DNA from: Trichostrongylus colubriformis
Lineage: Eukaryota > Nematoda > Chromadorea > Rhabditida > Trichostrongylidae
DNA length: 64,000 nt
Direction: 5' to 3'
Assembly (NCBI GenBank): GCA_963978905.1
Contig: OZ022256.1
Span: 479,501-543,500 of the forward strand
Made by a program: the position numbers and the translations under genes. Positions 11,175 through 19,600 of this stretch are shown piece by piece. The notes beneath the pieces were generated by a model. That model had not been told where the DNA came from. It saw only the letters and a program-made list of their open reading frames with translations, and made no database searches. Numbering within the stretch: position 1 is the first letter of the stretch; each line of letters opens with the position of its first letter.

Positions 11175-11540
11175 CTAGTGGAAAGGCGAGAAGCGTCGGT
11201 CAGCTTCTCTGTGGGATGCGCCATGCATCAGGATTTCATCCACATTCTCAATGAATACAAACGTTTTTCCGGTCCGCATGGTGGCCGCCAACACTAGATT
11301 ACGTACTTGCGATCGTAGTAAGATATGGAAAAAGTCCATATCAGCTAATTTTCCGCTTCCATCCCATTGTTTCTGGAGTGTCCATCCACGGTGGTACCCG
11401 CTGATAGATATCGCTTTCCACGGCTTATCGGTGAACTCCGGAGGTGTCTCTGTACGTGGTTTCGGTGTCAGCGGACCAACGAAAGAGTTATTGGTACTGG
11501 CCGGTTTCGTTGTGGATTGCGCCATGCATGAGGTTTCCAT
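11175..11540 (-). CDS. Unknown 121-residue ORF of the TTGAGGA element
   Basis: An ATG-started ORF with a Pro/Thr-rich N-terminus (about residues 1-45) and a more globular C-terminal part containing SGYHRGWTLQKQW and MDFFHILLRSQ. I do not recognise the family. Two things suggest past coding function. The C-terminal half is conserved at the protein level in the distant copy at about 54185-54330 (MDFSHILLR, HGASRSEA-like), where third positions differ. It also sits in the centre of a terminal-repeat element. It could be one exon of a longer transposon protein, since no catalytic motif is visible. Expression is unproven. Confidence 0.35.
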   Translation of the reverse strand: METSCMAQSTTKPASTNNSFVGPLTPKPRTETPPEFTDKPWKAISISGYHRGWTLQKQWDGSGKLADMDFFHILLRSQVRNLVLAATMRTGKTFVFIENVDEILMHGASHREADRRFSPFH

Positions 11541-11925
11541 GGTTATTAAGTTAAACTAGTTATGGGTTCGAACCCATTCAGTCAATTTAATCACTTCGCC
11601 CCTTACACTTTAGACCCTGAGCCTGAGAAATTCTGCTGATCACTGCCTACCTCAACAATTACGACCCCCCCTCCTAGCGGACACCGAATACGACCCCCCT
11701 GTTGAGGATTCCTCAACGGAGGCTTGACCCTGCCTTGAAGCAATGTGGAGGGAGTTGTATTACATGGAATTATGTGTTTACGATGTGCACGCTTGTGATT
11801 CGAATAGTATTATAATCTAAAAAACTACAAGACTCAAATTTGGCACGGTGGGTAGATGAGCAAATTGTAACAGCGTAACGTTATTGCAAAACGAGGCGGG
11901 GCAGAGCCACGCCTCCTCCCACATA

Positions 11926-12440
11926 AAGTAGCGCTCAAAAGTCTTCGGCCAAAACTTTTTTGTCATAAGTATTTTTCTACTAGACCAAATTTGGCAAAAT
12001 TTTAATATATGGTGCCTGAACCTATTGCCGACATTTCCTTTTACTTGAGTGCCGCTTGACTCTTTTCATGGTTTTTTACAAGAATTTACTACAAGACCCC
12101 CCCCCCAAAAAAAAGCTTGGTCAAGAAAAACGGCTTTCTTTACAAAAACAAAACGAGCAAGCCTCAGACAACATCAGTATCCTGAAGAAAGACCACTACT
12201 CTTGATGACAGCGGCACAGTGGGACGGCATAGGGATGGCACTCCAACAACAAAAAACTGCATTTAACCACGTAACTTACACCGTTGAGCGCCGAAACAGT
12301 ATATTTAGTATGCAGTGTCTCCAAGTACAACATGATAAAATTTCTCTTAGATCGGTTAGATCGGTTCAGTCGTAAAAAGAAAGTTACAAGTGAAAAACCC
12401 AAGTAAAAACCATTTGGCCGAAGACTTTTGAGCGCTACTG
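11926..12440. mobile_element. Tc1/mariner-type non-autonomous element, copy 2
   Basis: 515-bp copy of the element at 9033-9539 in the same orientation, flanked by TA (11924-11925, 12441-12442) with the same GCGCTCAAAAGTCTTCGGCC ends. Interior similarity to copy 1 is high. Confidence 0.85.
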
Positions 12441-12442
12441 TA

Positions 12443-12866
12443 CATGGAAATGTGGCAGAGCCCCCAAATCAACTGCGATCAATTTCAAGCAACTCCTCTT
12501 ATGACAGCTAGGTTTTCGGACGGAATACTTGGTCGATGACATGACTCGACCTTATCGTTTTCCTCAAAGACCCGATCCACCACCGGGGGAGAAGAAAGGC
12601 GCACTCGTTGCTTTTAACAGTTGTGGGCTGAACTGTCGAACGCTAACATACTAACATCAAATGACTCACAAGAGGGGGGGGGGGGGGGCATTAGCACATG
12701 GTAGGCTTTTCTTAGACCGTATTCCCCATCATAGAGGCTCACACGAAAACAAAAAACAGGTGTCAAATTCAGCTAAATGGTTTTGGGCGTGCCAGGAAAT
12801 AGTTGATGGTTTGATCCCCCTATGGGCAAGTTTTTGTTTTTTCCAATATTCGTCTTTTCTGCCTAT
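12443..12866. other. Flank of the BEL insertion, no clear feature
   Basis: Contains a poly-G run of about 16 at 12675-12690 and otherwise no supported gene. Continuity with the right flank at 22341 defines the pre-insertion site of the BEL element. Confidence 0.4.
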
Positions 12867-12886
12867 GTATGTATGCTCCAGCACAC

Positions 12887-12908
12887 CTCAAACTTGGGTA
12901 ATTAAACT
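12887..12908 (-). other. SL1 spliced-leader-like sequence in 3' LTR
   Basis: In element sense, 21 of 22 bases match the nematode SL1 exon (core TTTAATTACCCAAGTTTGAG). Only the first base differs (A for G). It is followed by GT, as SL1 is followed by GT in SL RNA. Confidence 0.85.
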
Positions 12909-12913
12909 TTATT
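12908..12913 (-). promoter_or_regulatory. AATAAA polyadenylation signal in LTR
   Basis: AATAAA lies directly upstream of the SL1-like motif in element sense, placing the expected poly(A) site at or just after the SL1-like sequence. The same signal is in the 5' LTR at 22082-22087. Confidence 0.55.
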
Positions 12914-13226
12914 AACAAAGCTAACTAATGCTAAAAGAGAATAAGAAAAATGTGCTAAAGCTCTTCTACGTGCCACTTATATACTGTATAAGTTGGGCGT
13001 GGCTAACTCTATGTTTCCCTTTACAATCCCAGATCAGCCAAGAGATAATGATATTGAAGCTTACAAGAAAATCGATACAGTGAAACGAGTACAATATAAT
13101 GCTAATACTTGGTTATTAATAAATGACAATAACAACGCTAAATAGAGCGAGAGTCTCTATACTCCCGCGGACACAATAACTGATAGCCTGTATCCACTGC
13201 CCAGCCTGCTCCATTGCCCTCCTTTC

Positions 13227-14411
13227 TCACGTACGGTCTGACGATGTTGTGGAGCTGCGATGTGCATCACGAACGTTGTATGATTGTCTGCCTCCCTTCG
13301 TCCTCCCGCGTCTGTCTCGCTCCGATGTCGCGCCTCTCTCATGCCTCCTGCCTTCGTCGTCGTGACGGCGACGATCCTCCTGATCACGATTGATCCCTGC
13401 CATTTCGCGTTCTAGCCTCAGCTGCAGATCTCGCATTTCTTTTTCAAGCATTTCTTCCTTTGATTGACATCTCTTTCTTCTTTCCTTCAATTCGTCGATC
13501 CTTTTAGTGGAGCTGACTCTGCCACCTTCCCTCTGCCACTCTTTCTCGATATCTCTGTTGATTACAAGCATCGCGTCTCGGACTTCTTTTAGTTCTTTCT
13601 CCGTCTCATTCATAAGACGTCTGATGCGTTCCACCTCAGGGGTGGGCTCCGCGGGGGCACTTGCCATTGTTGTTGTATTACCATGTGAAAGGCGAGAGCT
13701 CCATTCTTCGAATCGTCCATGAAGTGTGCGAATATCGAGAGAGAGTTGTGAGATGTTGAGCTTTCCCATTGCATCTTGTAACCCCTTGATGTCATCGTGA
13801 AGCTCGTTCCAATGATTTTCACTCACTGTGTGACCTTCTACAACGCCAGTTGTATTCATTCTCTCTTTGACCTCTTTTTCCATCGTCTCGAAGCGAGTCG
13901 TGAGTACGTTCACCTTGAGATTTAGCGAGTCTAGTTTTCCTTCGGTTACCTTGAGCCTTTTGATGGTTTCCACGTGATACGCTTTGACCAGATCTTCGAG
14001 GTGTTTCAGACGCTCTGTTGTCTGCGGACACGGAGTTGTCTTTACCACAGGGGCGAGTTGGTCCACTTTGCTCGCGGCAAGGTGCAGAGTGCGAGCACCT
14101 TGCTTCAAGAGTTCCTGGAAAAGGGTCCCAGCGGCTCGTCCCTTCTTAGGTGGAATATCGCCGGCGTCTTCAGTGGACGAAGATGACGTTGAAGATGACG
14201 AAGACGAGTCTCGTTGACGTTTTCGGTTAGGAGTCGTCGACGTTGTGTCCGAATTGTTCGCTGGTTTCTTTGTGGCGATCATATGAGGCTTCGAACTCAC
14301 TGTTCCCTTCGCATCGGGCTTGATAGGCTTAGCGGTGGATGTAGATGCCTGGGTGGTTCGTTCTGCTGGTTTGGCGGTTTTGTCCTTGGGAGTTGTAGAT
14401 GTTGTGTCCAT
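13227..14411 (-). CDS. BEL accessory ORF3, Ser/Thr-rich coiled-coil protein
   Basis: About 394 residues from ATG 14411 (the frame is open further upstream to 14708, but that part overlaps the env-like C-terminus). Residues 1-95 are Lys/Pro/Thr/Ser-rich and end in a Ser run followed by acidic TEDAGD. Two long charged heptad-like stretches follow (about 120-200 and 265-360), then an Arg/Asp/Glu-rich tail (RRRHDDEGRRHERG). I recognise no domain. It resembles neither gag, pol nor env, and BEL elements normally lack such a gene. A good splice acceptor (CTCTCTTTAG) lies immediately before the ATG, so it is probably translated from a spliced or trans-spliced subgenomic RNA. It could be a nucleic-acid-binding or assembly accessory protein, but this is inference. 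Confidence 0.75.
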   Translation of the reverse strand: MDTTSTTPKDKTAKPAERTTQASTSTAKPIKPDAKGTVSSKPHMIATKKPANNSDTTSTTPNRKRQRDSSSSSSTSSSSTEDAGDIPPKKGRAAGTLFQELLKQGARTLHLAASKVDQLAPVVKTTPCPQTTERLKHLEDLVKAYHVETIKRLKVTEGKLDSLNLKVNVLTTRFETMEKEVKERMNTTGVVEGHTVSENHWNELHDDIKGLQDAMGKLNISQLSLDIRTLHGRFEEWSSRLSHGNTTTMASAPAEPTPEVERIRRLMNETEKELKEVRDAMLVINRDIEKEWQREGGRVSSTKRIDELKERRKRCQSKEEMLEKEMRDLQLRLEREMAGINRDQEDRRRHDDEGRRHERGATSERDRRGRTKGGRQSYNVRDAHRSSTTSSDRT

Positions 14412-14413
14412 GG

Positions 14414-14424
14414 CTAAAGAGAGA
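14414..14424 (-). promoter_or_regulatory. Predicted 3' splice site before ORF3 ATG
   Basis: Element-sense pyrimidine-rich CTCTCTTTAG ends 2 nt before the start codon in the context CCATGG. It fits nematode acceptor rules (short, T-rich, AG). Confidence 0.5.
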
Positions 14425-14479
14425 TCGTAAAGAATAGAACGTCGTGTTGTCAGTTGTTTCATGCGACAGAGTAAATCTT

Positions 14480-16640
14480 TTATAGAAGTTTCTCCGATCC
14501 CTTCGTGGATTGTCGGGGAATGAAAGCAGCGGATCTCCATGCAGTTTTCAACATCCAGAGGGGTATTTTTACTATTTTCCGTACGATTATCCAAGACACG
14601 CGTAGCACACGTTGTATGATATTGATCCCACAAGACCAAAGGAATACGTATCCTATGACGCTTGCGAGTATAAGCACTACGCACGCAATCAGAAGCGTCT
14701 TGTACCATGACAGGAATACGTCGATGATATGTCCGAAGTCAGGGAACACAAGCTCGTCGTATACACTACTTTCCCCTGCAAGAATCTTCAGAGTGGATCC
14801 ATGAATCGTGCGTATCCACTGAAGGATACCAGTGATCTCAAATATCGTTTCCGATTTTCCACACGAAACCTTGCACTCTTTCTTGACCCTTGCCGAGGCA
14901 TGACTGAATCGTAATGTCGATATGGCTCCTTCCCGGTTACAAGGGATGGTGAAGAAGAGATCGCCACATTGTACTGTTGCCATAGTGTCGTTTCCGTCTG
15001 TAGTGCAGGTTACTTGTGCAGTAGCTCCCTGAGGACAGTTATAACACCCCTGGGCTATTGAGTTTGGGATAGTGCACACGGAATCAGTTACCATTGTGAC
15101 TGTCTTGTCGACATGGTCCGTCAAGTGAATGACGAATTCTGCTGTTGTGAATGACGGAATTTCTGCCGTAACTGATGCCCTATTAGTTTTCGAAGGTGTG
15201 AATGTTATCCATGGACGATGTATTGGGAAGCGTGTTTCTATATCCCTTGTGAAGATCTCTGTGATGTTAGCGTCCACGCATAGGCAGTTGATCTTATTCT
15301 CAGCCGGTTCGCAATTGCACGACGTGGTTACCGAGCAATTGAGCGATCTCGCATCCATTTCTGACCCGCACTGGAGATGTGGTTTATCTTTGTGGTTCCA
15401 GGTGGCTAGATGCGATCCATCGGAGATGAAAGTTGATGATAAGGCTGGCGTTGGTGGAACAGCCAGTGCGCTAAGGGTAATCCGCATGTTGTCGGTGTTG
15501 GTCGGTACAGTAGGGTGCACTACTACGACCTTCTTCTCAACGCTTTTCTGCCTGCTGACAGTGGTGATTTCCAGCTCCACTTCTTCTTGCCACTGAGGGC
15601 ATTTGAAGATTTCATAGATTTTCGAATCCGTTGGTATGTGAAATATTCTGTAAAATAGGCATCCGCTACTGAGGTAAAAGCATCCGCAGCCCGGTCCTCC
15701 GCAGCTTTCGACACAAAAGGTTAGTCCAGGATACCGATTGCCGTGTTCGAGTTCGGCTATGTGAGCTGAAGTGTTGACGGATGCACATTTATCATTTGTA
15801 CAGGAGCCAGAGTGGGGGCACCGTTTAGAATCCACAACACGTTGGATAGTGTTCCTTGTGAAAACTATGTTATCCTTCACACAGTTTAGCCGAAGGTGTT
15901 TCCATTGGATGCGGAGTTCCTTCTCCACTGTCTGCTTATTTATTAGTCGAATGCAAGCCTCCTTGTTGAAACTGTTGAGTTTCGCTATTATCGTGGTTTC
16001 TAACATGCATCGTTTGTATCCGTTCGGGGAGAAAGAGCACACGGAGTGTTGATGTGAGAAGACGTCTATGTCTTGGCATGCTAGTGTTGATGGCGCAAAG
16101 ACAGCTATGCAAGCAATGGCCAGTAGTGGTGCCTTCAGCAAAGCTTCGACATCGTACCTCCTTCGTCGGTTTCTTCGAAACTTGTTGCATTGGTTCCACA
16201 GTAAACGTGCAATCGCTGTGAAAACGATCCATGCTGTCTTACAGATAATGCGACATGGTTTCCCGACTACCATTGGGACGTAGCACAGTACATACAAGAG
16301 TGCTATGACAATGTACAAGGTTACTGCGGTCGATGCGATGGCTGTCCTAGGTGAGCATTCTGGGTTGAACATGTTAGCGGTGCAGAACCAACACCGGACA
16401 TGTTCGCAAAACGATACAGGGAGACACGTTGTTTCAAGTACCGTCAGATTGTAGCCATCGAATAGCTTCAGCTGGACATGGTGCTCATGCAAGAGAACCT
16501 CGGGTGGGAGTAGGATCGTTTCATTCCCTTGAGGGTGTTCTGACACGTGACAGTGGCCTTCTGCGCAAAGTTCGTAACGTTCAATATTTTGAGTGGTTAT
16601 CAGATTTGAGGGCCTCTTCCGCCTGTCTCCTCGTTCTTAG
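14480..16640 (-). CDS. BEL env-like glycoprotein, phlebovirus G2 (class II fusion)-related
   Basis: About 700 residues in the +1 frame relative to gag-pol and overlapping its last ~60 nt. The frame opens after a TAA near 16640. A GTG lies at 16546 and no ATG occurs near the start, so expression must use splicing or frameshifting. Counting from the GTG: a hydrophobic segment at 70-93; a second at 138-154 that looks like an internal signal peptide ending TLAC; a Cys-rich ectodomain with a Gly/Cys/aromatic loop (GGPGCGCFYLSSGC, about 283-296) and a CNCEP...CLC cluster; a C-terminal transmembrane helix at about 617-639; and a basic tail. This is the arrangement of the phlebovirus-type fusion glycoprotein known in nematode BEL elements. 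Its role would be membrane fusion at cell entry. No break is seen in the frame. Confidence 0.85.
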
Positions 16641-19600
16641 CTGGACCGCCTCCTTTGTTGGATGGTACTCGGTATCATCGAAATCGCCGGTGATGGATTC
16701 AAGTGGGTATGCTATTATCATGTCACGCTGAATGAAATCGATGGGTCTGAGTATTGGTGTGTCTTGCCAATGTTCTTCTTGGTACGTCAAGGGTCTACTG
16801 TTGAGCGTGCCTTCCACTTCGATCAGGAGAGTTTCAAGTGTCTCCACATGAACGACTTCTCTTTTGATGACCTTGTATAGGGAGTGCTTCACAGACTTAA
16901 TCAATCGCTCGTAAAATGCTCCCTGCCACGGAGCATATGGGGTGATTGTTCTCCACAGAATCCCCTTTGTGGCCATTGCAGTTGAAAATGAGACGTCGTT
17001 GATGACAGGAAAAACTGCATCATGAAGCACTTGTTCTCCGAGTAAGAAGGATGGACCGTTGTCCGATGTTATGCTTGCTGGGACACCTCGTCTTGCAAAG
17101 AACCTGCGTAGTGCGTGTAGCAATTGCTCGGTAGACATGTCTAGTACAAGTTCGAGGTGTAACAGTCGCGTGACCGTGCATGTGATGATAATCCCGTAGA
17201 CCTTGATCGGAGTATCGTTCTGCTTTGCCGACAGGGGCCCGAAATAGTCAATTCCAACATGTTCGAAAGGGCGTGTGCGTATTACACGTCGCTCGGGTAA
17301 ATCTTCCATGTCGGGATATTTGAACGGAAGATTATTCAAGCGTTGGCATGGAATGCACAATCGTGTAAATTGCTTGACCATTTGCCGTATCTTCGGGATC
17401 CAGAATTGTTGTCGGACGTTAGCGATAGTTTGTGCTGTACTGCAGTGATAAGGAAGATGTGCTTCCTTCACTATTGCTCTGGATAGTTCCGTTTTTGAAG
17501 CGACTAGCATGGGATTTTTCGTGTCGAGACTCATGTGAGCCTTTCCGAAACGTCCTTGGCATCGTAGTATTCCAGCTTCGTCTGGTCTCACATTCAGTTG
17601 TTTCAATGATTTCAATTGCGATGGTGTGAAATGGATTCTTTGGTGATGACGAACGAGAACACGCAATGCCATTTCATTTTCCGTGGCTGTGATGTATGGT
17701 TCTGATGACATGTAGCAAAGTTCCGGGATATTGCTCTCTAGGCGGTGGCGTAATTCTTCGTTAAGCTTCAGAGACAGTTGACGGATGAAGCGTAGAGCAT
17801 ATGCGAGCGTACGTTTGACGGAGGGCAAGTAACTCTGTCGGCCCCAGTCCACTAGTTCAGTTGTGGACTTCGTCGTCACTGCTACGACGCACGTCTCTTC
17901 TTCAGTCGATTCTGGGGGAAATGTGGAGAGACGGCACTCTTCGGGTGGAGATAGTGGATATTGAAGAAACTCTGGACCTCTCCACCACATGTGGCCCTCG
18001 AACTCTGTTTTCGTGAGTCCCCGCGTCCCACAATCTGCTGGATTTTTTGTCGAGGGTACAAACCCGAACAGAACTGGTGTGGGAAATTCGGCCACGATTC
18101 TCCTGATCTCGGCTCTTCGATTTCTGACAAGTACTCCGGCTGATTTTTCCAGAGTTGGCGCTTTGACCCAGCTTAGCGCTATTTCCGAGTCGGAGAATAT
18201 ACACACTTGCACTATATTGACGCGTTCACAGATAGCACTGTGAATCGAGTAGGCCAATCTCGTTGCCATTGTGATCGCGTTGAGTTCCAATTTCGGAATT
18301 GTTGGGTTCTCCTTCAAGGATGGTAGTTTCGACTTCCCAGCGAGAAGATAACTTCCATCTTCTGAGACCAAATATGAACAAACGCTCATTCCGTTTGCAC
18401 TTGCGTCTGAGAAAACGGCCAGAACTGATTCTGAATCAATGTGCGCTACTCTCCGTGGGAGTGCAATTTGGTATCCACTGGCATCTTCGAGGATTTGGCC
18501 CCACGTCTGTCGGTGTTCAGCTGTCAATGGAGTATCCCATCCATAGTCGTGTGCCCACAGTTGTTGTAAGAACTGCTTTCCTCGTAATGTTAAGGGCGTA
18601 AGCAATCCAAGTGGGTCATATATTGACGCTACTTGCTCTGAGACAGATCTCTTTGTTGGCACGGCTGGTGTAGGTCGATATTGACACTTCAGGAGAATCT
18701 GGTCTTCTTGGGTATTCCACGACACTCCCAGTACCTTTTGAACTACGTTTGTACTGAGGTCCGTTGAGGAGATGTGCCTGTTGAGTATTTCATCGTTGGA
18801 GCGATACTCTCGTAAGTTCATATTCAAGTCTCTGAACAACTGCTTCGAATCGACATATAGTCGCATCGCGTCCTCCGTTGATGATGTAGTGACTATTACA
18901 TTGTCCACGTAAGTATTGCTGGCTATTTCCTTCCCCAGCTGCGAATTCTTCATGCGTGTTTCCAGGTGATATTTGATTGTGCCGGCAAGAAGGAAAGGCG
19001 AGCAATTTAAACCGAATGTCACCCTTGTGAAGCGGTAGGTGATCATGTTAGCTGGTGTCAAAGGTTGAGCGATATCGCGCAGCCACAGGAACCTTGTGGC
19101 ATCCCTATCCTTGGGATGGAGCCTTATTTGAAGGAATGCCTTCTCGACATCACTGATGATTGCGACCCTCCCAATTCGAAATCGAAGTAGGATGTCGCAA
19201 ATCTTGGGCAGGATCACTGGTCCTGGGTAGAGGACGTCATTTAGCGATGGTTGTCCTTTGAGATGTGCTGAGGCGTCGAAGACTATCCTAAGTTTTGTAG
19301 TCGCCTTGGTTGGCGTTTTGACTGCGTGATGTGCGAGATAGTGGACAATTGATCCTTCGCTAGGAGTTTCTTCATTGACTTCTTCAATAATCCCCTGCTC
19401 GAGTTGATTCATTATGATACCGTTGTATTGTTGTAGCGACTCTTCATCATCTGCAAATTTAGCTATTGTCCCTTGAAGTCTTTTCACAGCGAGTGCCTTA
19501 TTATCAGGGAGTGTGATGGCATCCTGTTTCCAGGGAAAGCGTACTTGATAGCCATCTTCCGTACTCTCGATGGTCCGCTCAAATCTTTTCCAAATTTCGG

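Larger units (their letters stand above)
10159..11741. mobile_element. TTGAGGA-ended TIR element with unknown ORF
   Basis: Inverted ends share CAGGGTCAAGC followed by TCC-GTTGAGGA (about 10159-10190 and 11707-11741). Both subterminal regions carry runs of TACGACCCCCC. Inside are a duplicated ~181-bp block (10690-11060) and a minus-strand ORF at 11175-11540. A diverged inverted partial copy of the interior lies at about 54110-54860, and a TTGAGGATTCCTCAA-like end also appears near 58771. I cannot assign a superfamily. Confidence 0.5.
12872..13161 (-). repeat. BEL 3' LTR
   Basis: 290 bp, apparently identical to 22046-22335. Element-sense ends are TATAGAGACTC and GGAGCATA. It carries AATAAA followed at once by an SL1-like sequence. 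Confidence 0.95.

Noticed and set aside
12600..12720. Possible LINE endonuclease start (NSCGLNCRTL-like)
   Set aside because: Only about ten residues resemble the motif and nothing downstream continues it, even across the BEL insertion.
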